DNA from: Neonectria sp. B-13
Taxonomy: Eukaryota > Ascomycota > Sordariomycetes > Hypocreales > Nectriaceae
Assembly: GCA_002682825.1 (NCBI GenBank)
Contig: NOKP01000001.1
Coordinates: 5,087,296 to 5,151,295 of the forward strand
Direction of reading: 5' to 3'
DNA: 64,000 nucleotides
Shown: positions 24,622 through 36,178 of the stretch, in pieces
How the letters are laid out: each line of letters begins with the position of its first letter
How positions within the stretch are numbered: position 1 is the stretch's first letter
Made by a program: the position numbers and the translations under genes
Notes under the pieces: model-generated
Seen by the model: the letters and a program-made list of their open reading frames with translations, nothing else
Told to the model about the DNA's origin: nothing
The model's database searches: none

Positions 24622-26022
24622 ATGTCCATCTACGGTGAGGGCGAGTCCGCCCAGTATGTTCACACTTAAAGTCTAGGGTAGCGCTCTTGCTCACAGCGAC
24701 CACAGTCCGCTCAAGATATTCGACGTCACCAGGAAACAAGACCGCTTCTTATACGCCCTTGCGCCCATGGTGCGATATGGCAAAGTAAGCTCCTCCAGTC
24801 TTGTTGTTCCGAGCACGAAGCTAACCCGTCGGTGCCAGCTTGCCTTTCGCCAGACAGTCCACAAGTACGGCGTTGATCTTTGCTGGACGCCCATGATGCT
24901 CGCCAAGGAGTTCAACCGCAACAGCTTCGCCCGAGACAGCGGCAAGTTCTCACTTTCCCCCCTCTGCCCAGCGGGAAGCTGACTTTTATCCAAGACTTCA
25001 CCGTCTCAACCAACCCAGACCAGCCCGCCACCATCGTGCAGTTCGGCGCCAACGTGCCCCTTGAGCTGGCGCGCGCCGCAGCCCTCGTTGCGCCGCGGGC
25101 CAACGGCGTGGACCTCAACTGCGGGTGTCCGCAGTCGTGGGCGTGCGCGGAGAAGCTCGGCGCTGCGCTCATGGGCCACCGCGAGCTGGTGCGCGACATG
25201 GTTGTCGAGACGCGGCAGCGGTTGGAGAGGGACGGGTGGCATGTTGGCCTGGAGAGGGATATCGAGAGTCCCAAGGGGCGGAGCGTGAGTGTCAAGATTA
25301 GGATCCACGATGATCTAAGGTATATGCGGTTATCAGCAGTTGGCGAGAAGTGAACGAACTAACGGATGTGTGTCACAAGGAAAACCATGGACTTTCTTGA
25401 TACCGTCATCGGAGACCCCCAGAACAGACTCGTCGACTGGGTCACCATCCACCCGAGAACCAAGTCCACGCCCTCTACTACTCCCATCAGAACCGAAGCC
25501 CTCGAAATTCTCACAGCCAAATACGCCGGGACACTCCCCATCCTGCTCTCTGGCGATATCTTCGATATCAACTCACTCCCGCTGCAGCCCACCATCACCA
25601 CCAACAACGACGCCCCCCACACATCTCTGGCCACACTCACTCTCAACTCCTCCAACACTGTCGCCACCTCATATTCCAAGCCTGCACCATCCCCTAGCAA
25701 TACCAACCTCTCCGGGTTCATGTCCGCCCGGGGCCTCCTTGCCAACCCCGCGTTGTTCGCCGGCTACTCGGCTTGCCCCTGGGAAGTCGTTGAGACCTTC
25801 ATGTGCAACGTCGCCCGGTGTCCCTTGCCCTTTAAGTTGGCCCTGCATCACCTCCAGGAGATGTGCGGGCCGGGCATGAGCGCCGATAAGTCTTCGCTGC
25901 TGACCAAGAAAGAGCGCACAGAGATGACTGGATTGGCCAACATGTGTGAGCTGATTGACTATCTCGACGACATGATCGAGGAGAAGACCGGCCGGGTTGG
26001 GGGGCTAAGGCGAGATCTGTGA
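24622..26022 (+). CDS. dus4: tRNA-dihydrouridine(20a/20b) synthase, Dus4-like
   Basis: FMN- and NADPH-dependent reduction of uridine to dihydrouridine in the tRNA D-loop. Exons 24622-24653, 24697-24784, 24839-24941, 24995-25319 and 25380-26022; 396 residues. Family marks: LAPMVRYGKLAFR, WTPMMLAKEF, VQFGANVP, NGVDLNCGCPQ with the catalytic Cys, VKIRIHDD, VTIHPRTK, LSGDIFD, and FMSARGLLANPALFAG. Intron 3 needs a GC donor (GCAAGT) and AG acceptor to restore the conserved RDSD-FTVST join. An insert rich in Ser/Thr/Asn (encoded at about 25590-25700) sits before the ARGLL motif. It is convergent with SEC10, stop to stop 113 bp. Confidence 0.93.
24942..24994 (+). other. GC-AG intron in DUS4
   Basis: 53-nt intron with donor G|GCAAGT, branch-like CTGAC and acceptor CCAAG. 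No GT donor near this place restores the frame and the conserved Asp-Phe-Thr. Confidence 0.8.
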
Positions 26023-26134
26023 GCCCCTTGATCAGGAGTGGCGTCGGAATGGCTAAACATGGTATCGTATTCCAAGCTATACGCAGTTCCGCTACATATT
26101 CCCGGTAAAGCATCCTTTCTGCGGCCGGCCATGC

Positions 26135-28731
26135 TCAAAGTCCCGCCAACACGCCCTGGATTCCCACCGTGCCCGAGTCATCGCGCTTCTGTACAAACGC
26201 CCTGAAGTCGACCTTAGATAGCCTGCCTTTGCTGCCCGTAGGCCCCGACGCCAGGGTCCTCGACTTCTCACGCAGGGCCTCGGGCCCGACGATGAAGAGG
26301 GAGCCGATCTCGGTGAGCATCTCGACGGCGGTGCCGACCTCCTTGGTCAGCGACCACTCGCGCATAGTGGCGACGTACTTGGCAATATCTTGCGTAACCA
26401 TGAGGCCACCCGTGGCGTTGACCTGGAACTTCTTGAAGTGCTCAAAGAGCAGGGTGAGCATCGCCAGGGCGAGCTCGCTGAAGAATTTCTCTGCGTTGTG
26501 GCCGTCAACGGCTTGGCTGGCAAACTTGTTTACACGGCCTAAGAACGTGCAGATGCCGAGGCAGGTCGTCGTCTGCAGCGACTCTAGCTCGCCGTCCTTG
26601 GGGCGGAAGTCCTGCTTCTTCTGGCCGCCAAGCGACTTGGTCACCCAGTTGGCGATCACGTCGATGCTGCCCTTCATGACGTTGTTCGTCTTCTTTTCAA
26701 TGTTATCGATCGCCACCTTCTTCTGTGCCTCCATGCTCCTCCGAACTGTCGTGTTGGACTCCGCAAGACGGATGAGAACAATCGTGATGAACCTATCCAT
26801 GACACTCGTAATCGTAACTGCCGGTCGAATGGCTGGCAAGTATGACAGATCTGGCTCTGTCTTTGAATTCTCTAGCACAGAAACCTGGTCATGGGCCGCG
26901 TCAAGCGCCGTCTCCACGTAGACCTGGCCCATACTCGTGAGTAGGAGGTTGAGGAGGATATTGACATCCTTGGGGGTATCAGTTTGGGACCCAAGCTCGA
27001 GGGTTCGCTGTACACTCTCTGCCAGCCACTTCAGCATACGCTTGGCATTAGCGACACTGAGTCTACCATCTTCCTCCGAAACTTCAATCTCATTCTTATT
27101 GTCCTTATCCTGCAAACCGGCAACACGCAGCATCATGGCTTTCTGCGTGGGCGTGAGTTCCGAAGACTCGAGACGCTCAACATACGCATCCTTGGCTGAT
27201 GTGATGAGCTGGGTGCCCTGATGGGCAAGGGATGCCATGAAACCCGTGGGCACCTTCTTCCGTCGAGAGTGGTAGATACTAAACTTGAAGAGCAAAGAGC
27301 TGTACGTAGCTTCGAGGCTCTTTCTTTCACGCTCAATGTACGAGTTGCCCACTAGGTATGGGACGAATAGGTCTTCCATCTGCTGGTCGAGCGTCTGGGC
27401 TATTTGTGCCGAGCAAGGCTCCGGATGCTCTGTCAAGCCATGTGACTTGAGGTCTTCCACCAGAGCACTGATGTAGCTCCTCGAAGAATGCAGTGATCTC
27501 AGGAAAGCCAGCGAGGAGATTGTGTCGGTTTTATCCAAGACCATTTCGAGTCGCTGCTGAACTGACTGCTGGAAAACTCGCTGGATAAACTTGATAAGGA
27601 CGGTCTCATAATATGGAAAGGCGCGCTTGATGATGAAGGACTCCTCCTGCATCACAATCTTGACTTCATCAACCAAGGACTGCAAGCTTGGCTCAACCAC
27701 TGGAGGCTCGGAGTCAGGGTCGGCCAGTTGTTCCCAAGTATCGCCATCCATGGTAACCTCGTCTGTCAAGAGTTGATCACGATCAATAAAGAACTGGTGC
27801 TGGTTGACAAAAACGGCAATGACACTGGCGCCTCCGTTGAAGTCGTAAAGGACCTTGGCGCACTCCATCATGTCTTCAAAGTTCTGTCGTTTGTAACTGT
27901 TGTTGAATTGCTGGAGCAGGTCTTGTTCGAGAGTCTCGCAGAACTTTTCAAGGACCTCGCGAGTGTTGTGTGATCGGTTGGCGCTCAAGACGCCGTTGGT
28001 GACGCCGTTTTTGTGGCCATTCGTTTGGCCCCAAGAAGCTGGATCTAGCCGCTGGCTGATGCGCATGAGCTGTCGGGCGATGACAGCGCAGCGCACTTTG
28101 TTCTCCGAGCCACCTTGTCTCTGGACGTCTTGCAACGACGTCAGTCGCCCGGTTTCGCTAACTTCGGTCCAGCACTGGATTAGAAAGATGGCGTCCTGAG
28201 CGCGGCGTCGTTTCCTGTCCAGATCCTCCAGCTTCTCGCCAATTTGCACAGCAATGTTTCCCCCGCCATCCGATCGGCTGCCAATACCGTGGCTATGGGG
28301 GTTGGCTTGGTTGAGGGAGAGGTCGAGCGCTTCAAATGAGCTCATGGACTGGTCGAGTTTGTGGCCCAGGGTGTCGAGGGTCTGGTCGTGTTGGGTTTCG
28401 GCGCGGCGCACCTGGGAAAGGAGTTCCGACTCCTTCTCCTGGAGCTCATCCCCAAGCTGTGCGAGCTGCGACAGGGCGCCTGAGAGCTCTGATTAGCGCG
28501 ATGGCTCCTCGCAGGGAGCCGAAGCGTCGACTTACTCTCGAAGGTGCGGATCAATGGTTTGGGGTCGAACGTGGTTGGAGAATTGCCGGATCGGCGATTC
28601 AGCGGGACAGCACTCTCAGCCAAGCTATCGACGAAGTCACGGACGATGAAGTCCTTATTGGAGAAGTCGTCGAGGGTGAAGCTGGGCCCCTTGGGGAAGA
28701 GGCCCTTGGTGGCTGAGGCGGACCGCTCCAT
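26135..28731 (-). CDS. sec10: Exocyst complex component Sec10
   Basis: Subunit of the octameric exocyst that tethers secretory vesicles at the plasma membrane, important for tip growth. Exons 28731-28536 and 28479-26135; 846 residues, usual length. The start MERSASATKGLFPKGPSFTL leads into FIVRDFVDSLAESAVP. Features: N-terminal coiled coil (about 65-130), DRKRRRAQDAIFLIQCWTEV, AVIARQLMRISQRLDP, FIQRVFQQSVQQRLE, LVEDLKSHGL, DLFVPYLVGNSYIERE, and a helical C-terminus with LFEHFKKFQVNATGGLM. The single intron has two in-frame acceptors nine bases apart (CAG ending 28480 or 28489), so three residues may be optional. Confidence 0.9.
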
Positions 28732-29457
28732 GGTCGGAGACTCGGAAGTCGGAATGGCTCGTAACGCAGTCGCAGTCGCAGTTCGTAGGACTACATGTGG
28801 GGAGCAGCAGTCAGCCGTCGATGGAGTAGCACTGTGGCTTCAGTCGTAGGCGTGGGCGTGGTCGTGATCGTGGTCGCAAGCGCGCGTCATCAACGTCGTC
28901 GACGTCGTGTCTGTCGTTCATGAATGGGAATAGAAGCCAGTCAACCAAACAATATGGCCATGTCTCGAGTCTCAGGTGCTGTAGGCTACGTGCTTGGGCC
29001 TGGCTGAGCTGTAGTGGAGTGGCATAGTGGCTTCAGGGCCCCGCCTCCCAAATGCCCACTACCAACGGCGACTGCGCCACAGATCCCGAGCTTGAGGTGG
29101 GCCAGGGAAGGCTGGAAGCTGCCGCACATGCAGGTGCCATGAGGATGAGCGACTGGCGACGTACTTCTGGTGGCTCAACTCTGGGCATCGCGTTCGAGCG
29201 CGGCAAGTGGAGCCTCACGACGTAATCCCACAGCACCGCCACAGCAGCGATGCCAACTTTTTGGTAGCCACGTCTGCCCACACATCCTCGCAAGTTGCCT
29301 TATAAGCTGCACCACCCCGGCCTCAGCTTGATTCGACTCCTGGACCAGGATCTTTTACTTACGAACAGCACGTCGATTCGCGTTTCCCAAGCTCAGTTTC
29401 TCCCACAACACCCGCCAGCTCCGTCAGCCAACCCCGTGGGTTGCGCCAACCTTCAAG
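28732..29457. promoter_or_regulatory. Divergent promoter, SEC10 / NUS1
   Basis: 726 bp between the start codons; no gene seen. A frame open from 29295 into NUS1 has no ATG and is its exon 2 frame read back through the intron. Confidence 0.5.
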
Positions 29458-30560
29458 ATGCCCCTGATGACGGCCCGCGATCGCCAGGCCTATCGAGCCG
29501 ACGATCACCAGAATCATACGCTCCTGAAGGAGAAGGAGAGGCAGCGAATGCTCCAGGTTGGTGCCCAGTGCCCATTGCCCCAAGGGCTTTACCGCGTCTC
29601 TTCCGCCCTAACACAGGACAGTCTTACCTACCCGCGCCGAACGAAGTCCCCGCCGTCTCGTCCGCCAACTCGCGCGTGCAACGCAGATCACCATTGGGTG
29701 TCCGTCGTTTCCTCAAGCACCAGCTGCACGTTCTCATATTTGCCGTGTTGCACGGCGTCTTCTCGCTCTACATCAGAGTGCGACAGATGTGGAACGTCCT
29801 CTGCTACCAGGTCTCCTCCGTCTTCTACTACCACCACGGCACCCCGCAATATATAAAGAGGGATATCATGGACCTCAAGAAGAAGCCCAAGCATCTCAGC
29901 GTTATCCTAAAGGCCAAGGAGAACCACAGGGCCAAGGCCGATATCGAACGATTGATAGACGAAGTTGCCGAGATTGCGACGTGGTGCGCTTGCGCAGAGA
30001 TCCCTATGCTCTCTGTGTATGAGAAGACCGGTATGGAAGCCATCTACTCTGTTTCTACGAGACAGAAGCGCTAACTTTATGTAGGGATCCTAAAGAAACA
30101 CATGCCGCGGGTTTATGACGCTGCGAATCAGAAGCTCACCTTTTACTTTGGTGGGCAGCATCCCGGTTTGTCCGTTACATCGCCGCACAAGGAAGATCTC
30201 CCGACACCCAATGGCGAAAACCCCCAGGGCCACCTGAGACTGCACTTGATTTCCTTCCAAGATGGCAGGGACTCCATGGTAGATCTCACACGGACTCTAG
30301 CTGAAATGTCCCAAAAGGGGAAGCTCTCTCCTCGAGATATCTCGACGGAATTGATCGACGCCGAGCTGTCTGAGGGCATCATGACCGAGCCTGACCTTCT
30401 TATCACCTTCGGTCCTTATATCGAGCTATCAGGATACCCGCCCTGGCAGATCCGGCTAACGGAAATATTCTGCCTCCAGGACAACGAGAGAGTGGGATAC
30501 CAAGTGTTCCTCAAGGCCCTACAACATTTTGGAAAGGCCCAGATGCGCAAGGGGAAGTAG
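29458..30560 (+). CDS. nus1: Dehydrodolichyl diphosphate synthase complex subunit Nus1
   Basis: Non-catalytic partner of the cis-prenyltransferase at the ER that makes dolichol precursors. Exons 29458-29556, 29622-30030 and 30085-30560; 327 residues. N-terminal MPLMTARDRQAYR, then a hydrophobic membrane segment at about 62-95 (LHVLIFAVLHGVFSLYIRV), then a UPP-synthetase-like domain (KHLSVILKAKEN, EIATWCACAEIPMLSVYEKTG, LLITFGPYIELSGYPPWQIR). The C-terminal RXG motif needed for activity in the family is present as RKG in QMRKGK. Intron 1 has two AGs, at 29616 and 29621. With donor GTTGGT only the second keeps frame (MLQ-SYLPAP); with a weaker donor at 29561 the first works and adds Val-Gly-Gln. 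Confidence 0.92.
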
Positions 30561-30627
30561 GAACATCTCCAGGGTGTAATTTTATTTGTTTTTCTCGCCG
30601 CGGATGGCACATTTTTTATCTATACCC

Positions 30628-31714
30628 TCAAGGTTTCCATACCACCATTTTACGAACTTCGGTGTTCCACCTGTACACTGGTCCAGTTCCCACGTTGTAG
30701 TTATAGTAATTCTCCGTTCCACCCTTGATCATGGCCTTCCGGAAGGTGATGTTGATTCTTCCACCGTCTTCCTGGTTCTTGCCTGTCCGCTTTGGTATCG
30801 AATGTAACCAGTTAGACTGTGTCCTCCCCCGCATCAACACCATATCACCGCTGCCCAGCGGAAGTTTCAGAGGCTTCGCGTCGATAGCAGTTGAACCTGC
30901 GTTGCCGGGCGGCACGGGCTTGTGCTTCATCAGGAAGTCACGTCGCGATCCCAACGAAAACGAGGCAATGGCTGGATCTCGGCCCAGAAACTGCTCGTCG
31001 TCACTGTGGAAAGCAATGCTGTCTGAACCAGAGGCGTAGTAGTTCACGAGGCAGAAGTTGAACTTGCAGCCCGTCGCCGCCTCGGTGGATTGCCGGAGCT
31101 CGGCAAGACATTTCGGAATGGGTCGCGGGGGATACTTGTCGTAACGCTTATCCGAAACGCTGGTTTTGAGGTTTGCGTTGACGACATGGCCTTCATCGTC
31201 GAACCTAGACGTCTCATCAAGTCCAAAGACCGTGGTCCATCTTGCAACTCCAGTTAGTTATGTTTGCAATACGGATTGGTCAAGCTTCTCCCACCTTGGC
31301 GTCCGTATCTGGGTCTCTATGCCGCCTCGTTTGATCTTATACTCTACCCTATAGAAGGGCAGTTCGGAGCGAAGAAATTCAAATAGTTTGCGAGAGATCG
31401 AGCTTGGTATGAAGGGCTCAAAGTAGAGAAGATCCAAGTCGGGTTGGTCACTGATTTCCCTTCCCGTCCTGGCAGGCAGAGTAGATAACTCCTTGTGGAT
31501 GGAAGAAGGGAGGTTGTTGATGGGGTAAGGGTAATGCTGGTGAAGCGAACAGCCAACCTGAATGGATATGTCAGAACGCCCGCACCGCTTCTAAAGTTAA
31601 GAAGCTATTTACATTTACCTCTGGTTCTTGCAAATTGCTAAAATGTGTGTCTTCGTTACGGGATCGTTTTGGCGCGGGTGCAAAGAAAGCATCAAGTGTC
31701 CGTTTCTTCGACAT
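30628..31714 (-). CDS. AlkB-like 2-oxoglutarate/Fe(II) dioxygenase (ALKBH2/3 type)
   Basis: Probable oxidative DNA/RNA dealkylation enzyme removing N1-methyladenine and N3-methylcytosine. Exons 31714-31619, 31557-31295 and 31240-30628; 323 residues. The N-terminus MSKKRTLDAFFAPAPKRSR resembles a PCNA-interacting PIP/APIM-like and nuclear localisation segment, as seen in other repair proteins. Core: FNFCLVNYYASGSDSIAFHSDDE with the metal-binding HxD, MVLMRGRTQSNWLHSIPK with the distal His, and GRINITFRK with the 2OG-binding Arg. Its stop is 67 bp from the NUS1 stop on the other strand, and its ATG is 435 bp from that of TRM5. Confidence 0.92.
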
Positions 31715-32149
31715 GGCTCTTCGACGAGGTCTTGCGTTTGGATGGATGTGGACGAATGTGACAGAGCTTTGGCTTGCAGTAAAATGATTAGACGTGGAAT
31801 AGAAAGAGAGGAAATTACACAAACGACATGTCGTTATCCAGACACTTTGAAGACGACGACAAGGTCGTGACATCACTACTTGAACCGCCAGCCTTGCACT
31901 TACTTAGTAGTGCCCAGGGTTGTGGCGGTGCGTGTGGCGGCACAAGCACTTACTCCACAAGCCCTAAAATTCCTTTCAGCCTCTCCGGAATCCCTGTCTC
32001 AGTCAGAGTCAGTGCTTCGGACACCCAAAAGACACCTGACGACCGAGGCGCCAGTATGGATGTTAGTCTTGGCTCCCTGCGAGACAGCCAAATATGCGAA
32101 ATGAGATACTGACGACGGAAAACAACAGAAAAACTCCCAACTTCGAGAC
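31715..32149. promoter_or_regulatory. Divergent promoter AlkB-like / TRM5 with TRM5 uORFs
   Basis: 435 bp between start codons shared by an alkylation-repair gene and a tRNA methyltransferase gene. It contains two short ATG-initiated ORFs just upstream of TRM5. Confidence 0.6.
32056..32112 (+). other. TRM5 uORF 1
   Basis: Eighteen codons plus stop, beginning MDVSLGSLRDSQ, ending 37 nt before the TRM5 ATG. It counts as a uORF only if the mRNA leader includes it and it is not spliced out. Confidence 0.45.
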
Positions 32150-32153
32150 ATGA
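32094..32153 (+). other. TRM5 uORF 2, stop overlapping the main ATG (ATGA)
   Basis: Nineteen codons plus stop, beginning MRNEILTTENN; its TGA (32151-32153) shares bases with the TRM5 ATG (32150-32152). This ATGA geometry allows termination-reinitiation. Confidence 0.5.
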
Positions 32154-33756
32154 ACCTGTTCCGGGCCCCAGCTGCCGTTCGTGCAGCCAAGACGCTGGAC
32201 AGGGCGCTGTTTGCAAAGACTCTCAACGCCGCCGCCGCGTCCGTCAGGGAGAACAAGCTGCTCTCCAAGTATCGCAAGGAGCTGGAGAAGACCAACGAGA
32301 TCCTCTTCTTGGAAAAGTTCAACCCTATCCTGCCTGACCCGGACCCGACTCTGGCCTCTCAAGGAAAGAAATGCCTAGTGCTGGCTCCTCAAATCAAGGC
32401 TTCGTGTGAGTTGATCAACAGGTCTCTCCGAAACTACCGGTGACATGACTAACAGCGAGCAAACATAGCACCAGAAACCTGGAGCCCAGTGCTTCAAGAG
32501 GCATCTAAGAACGGTGATCTTAAAATTATCCCGTATGATGTCGAAATAAGCTATGATTTTTGGTCCTACAGTATGGGTTTTCCTCCCGTAGCTTTTGTGT
32601 GCGACGAGCTAACATGAATGAAGTGGACGTTTTGAAGGCTATCCTGCCAGAGGAGCTCCAAGACGAGATCCCGAGTGGCTTCAACACCGTGGGACATGTC
32701 GGTATGTGAAAACCGCGCCCTCGGTTGTAACTGACGAGGTGCTAACACGAATAGCTCATCTCAACATCCGATCCCAGTACCTGCCTTACAAGAAACTCAT
32801 CGCGGAAGTGTTGTTGGACAAGAACCCGCACCTTCGGACTGTCATCAACAAGATCGACAATGTTGGCTCAGAAAACGAGTTTCGAACGTTTGCCTACGAG
32901 GTTCTCGGTGGTCCTGATGATCTGAATGTCGAGGTCAGTGAGGCCGGGTGTGTCTTCAAGTTCGACTACTCCAAGGTGTACTGGAACAGCAAGCTTGACA
33001 CGGAGCACAAGCGAATCACGAGTCTCTTCAAGCCAGGAGAGGTCGTCGCAGACGTCATGGCCGGCATTGGCCCGTTTGCGGTGCCTGCGGGCAAGAAGGG
33101 TGTCTTTGTCTGGGCCAACGATAAGAATCCGGAGAGTTACCGGTATCTGGAAGACGCGATCCGCAAGAACAAGGTAGGTTTCTGGCCCAACTCATTGCGA
33201 TTATACTTTCCAAACTCAAACTAATGGTCGTATGCAGGTCTCCGAGTACGTGAAGCCTTTCAACTGTGATGGACACGAGTTTGTTCACCAGGCAGCCGAC
33301 CTTGTGCTCGAGGCTTCCAAGCGCGGTGACTATGCCGTGATCAAGCCCCCGAAGCAACCCAGGAACTCTACTGCCCCGCCACCGGCGCCTATCCGGGTCC
33401 CAGTCCCTCCTACTATCTCGCATTTCGTCATGAACCTACCAGCATCGGCCATCGAGTTTCTTCACAACTATCGCGGCCTGTACCACGGCCGCGAGGAGCT
33501 CTTTGCCCCCCACACCGAGACCAAGCTGCCGATGATCCACGTCCACTGCTTCTCGGTCAAGGCCGATGATGAAACGCCGCTTATCGACATCTGCCAGAGG
33601 ATAGAAAAGGAGATTGGCGTGTTGCTCAAGCCTGGAGAGGCTGGAAATGATGGAGAAGTGCTTATCTACGATGTCCGGGACGTCGCGCCCGCGAAGCGGA
33701 TGTTCTGTGCCACTTTCCGACTGCCGCACGACGTCGCCTTTGCTCCGAGGGCCTAG
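32150..33756 (+). CDS. trm5: tRNA (guanine(37)-N1)-methyltransferase Trm5
   Basis: Methylates G37 next to the anticodon, preventing +1 frameshifting, in cytosol and mitochondria. Exons 32150-32405, 32469-32570, 32624-32701, 32755-33173 and 33238-33756; 457 residues. The N-terminus ([20 protein letters not shown]) is Arg/Ala-rich and amphipathic, suiting a mitochondrial presequence. D2/D3 features: [19 protein letters not shown] and [19 protein letters not shown] site: [20 protein letters not shown] then [13 protein letters not shown]. Conserved [13 protein letters not shown] and the C-terminal [18 protein letters not shown] complete the family pattern. All exon joins restore frame. Confidence 0.95.
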
Positions 33757-36150
33757 ATAGCCCCGGCAGAGTTCGGCCTCGACGGGCGGCCGGAGGGCCC
33801 CGAAGGCTCAAAAGAGCCGCGCTGAGACTTGGTGGGACTCGATGATCGCAGCGTGCCCAATGTAACAGCGATTGCACTTTGTCTGGCCTGGGTCGTATTT
33901 TACCGGACCTGCCCGTCCAGGCCTCCCGTCGAGGCTCCAGGTAGGATGACGAGCGCAAGACGCGATAAAGTGGCCGCCCGGTCCTCAGACAATGAATTCG
34001 ACCCTAGCAACTTGGTCGCACACACACTCACACACACACACATTGGTAGAGGAGGCTAAAGGCCCTGCATGCAGCCGGTCAAACGCATGCTGGACGCCGG
34101 GGTTTTCTGGCGATCGACGATACGAACACATCGGACGCCAGGCGTGTTTGGGTGTGGGAACGGGTGTGCGAGTGGGTGTGGACATGGGCGCGCTGGCCCT
34201 TCCCGGAACCCGTCGTTCGTCAAGGATGGCGCGCCCATGTCGCATCCTGGACAAGTTGATAGAGGCGTGATTGAGCTTTTTGAGGGCCGTTGGTGTGGAC
34301 CAAAGCACACGCCCCCGTCTCGGGGCCCCGGTAAATCTTGGCTGGTGTCGCACGGCAGCGCCGTTGGACTGTACACCGATGGTGCATGCATTTGACCTGA
34401 TGTGGCTGCTGTGGAACGCCGGCTTGCAGACTTGCAGACTTGCGGATCATGGTGGTGGGGAAAGACAATAAAGAACAAGACTCTCGACAACTCGCAAAGG
34501 GAATCAGGCCAAGACCGTATTTACGCTTTGGCTGTGTGTGGCTTGACGGGCAAATGATGCCGCGCCCACGGGCTCAGCTGTGGCTGCATCGTGTCAACAT
34601 GGTGTGATGGCCACCAAGATGAGTTAACAGAGCGAGTTTTTGCTGAATTCTCAGAGGGGTTTCGAGTTGCTATTTCAGAAAGAACCAGGGCCCGTTCGGT
34701 GTGATTCCTCGTAGGTCATGATACATAATACCCCGGCCGAGATTGCTCTTCTCGTGTACCCGACTCAACTCGTCGAGATGCAGCACAGACGGGGGCATAG
34801 CATTAGAAGCACCCAAGGACCCAGGCACCCCGCCGAACCCTCGTCGGTCTCTGATATCTGATCTTGAGTTGCATCTTTCTCTCCATTGATGAGGCAAGAA
34901 TGCCTACCGTTCACGATGCCGAACCTGATGATCCATGCCATGTCGGTTCGATGGCTTGCCAAGGGACCCCCGTGCCTGTTGCACACCACAGGGTCTCTCG
35001 GCGAACAGGGATGGTGACAGCGGCGTGGATTGTTTGTGTTCCAAAACCGATACGACTACCTCCAGGGTCGTGGATATTTTCGTCTGAATATTGACGCCTT
35101 GCGGGACTCGGTCATGAATGCGGCGGGTAGGATTTCTTCTTGGTTGAAAAGCGCTAACGAAGCTGGATGCACCATTACTACGTACGCTTGTCATGCGAAT
35201 ATGGCGGCGCTTGAGAACCTAGTTCAAGGATTATTAGCTGATAGTGATAGTTTATTCGACATACCAACAGCCGTGTATCCGTTGGTCCTTGTCGCAGCAA
35301 ACAAAGGGAGGCGGCGAATGCATCTCGGCTTGTTGGACTGAGCGAGCTCTGGTCTTCTCGGTCAAGCTCCGTATTCGCCCGTCTCGCTCCATGGTAGGAG
35401 AGACTGTAGCCTTCCATCACCTCTAGACAATCTCACCATCCACCAGCCCACACCTCCCTGACCTTGCTGATCCGCACCCCCGGCGGCCCGTCGCGGACCA
35501 CCGATCGACACCGGACTAGGATGAGGTGATATCCACGGGGCAAGCGTGTTGGACGTTTGCCCGGGGACGGGAAGGGAGATTTCCACATACATAGTAAGCC
35601 TCAGAAGGAGAATCATCCAGGGTTGACATGCATCGGAAATCGCCCACCAGGGCACATCTCCAATTGCGTTCTGCTGCAGATAAGGGGCGGCCCCTTGGAA
35701 GGAGGGGTAGCGTCGGGAGATGGTCGTCGAGTGACTGGCGCATATGCGGTGGTTGACGACCACGATATGAGGCTGAGGATGTACGCACTTAGCGTGTGTC
35801 GTTGCAGAATCGAGGTGTTGCACAGTAGACCAAGAGAATCGCATCGGGGATAACTTACCTACTAGACTAGACCACCCCACAACCGCAACCACAGTCTTAT
35901 CTCGAGCGATGTAAACCGCTAATAGATTTTGAAGATCTATACACCCCGTGCTGAAGGAATTTCGTACTGAAGGGATTCACAGTGACCACTTTCACATGTT
36001 CCAAGCAGGGGCTGTTGCAAACGCAGGCTCCATTGCCCCATCACTAGCAAGAATCGAGCCCTGGGTGCAGGACCTGTAACGGGGGCCTTGAAATTCCCCA
36101 TCGAAACACCATTTCAGCCACCGCGGATGCGTTTTTGCGTTCGGGCACCC

Positions 36151-36178
36151 CAAAACAAAACAAAACAAAACAAAAAAA
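36151..36178. repeat. (CAAAA)n microsatellite
   Basis: AAAAC pentamer repeated about five times with an A-rich end. Confidence 0.85.

Noticed and set aside
34670..34897. Minus-strand frame ending GIMYHDLRGITPNGPWFFLK
   Set aside because: Short, isolated, no recognised family; cannot be separated from chance.
35030..35341. Open frame of 103 codons with a protein-like composition
   Set aside because: It opens on TTG rather than ATG, uses A-ending codons unlike the neighbouring genes, and shows no known motif or splice partner.
36030..36090. tRNA B-box-like GCTCGATTC on the minus strand
   Set aside because: Flanking bases do not form a T-arm stem and no A-box or acceptor stem fits.
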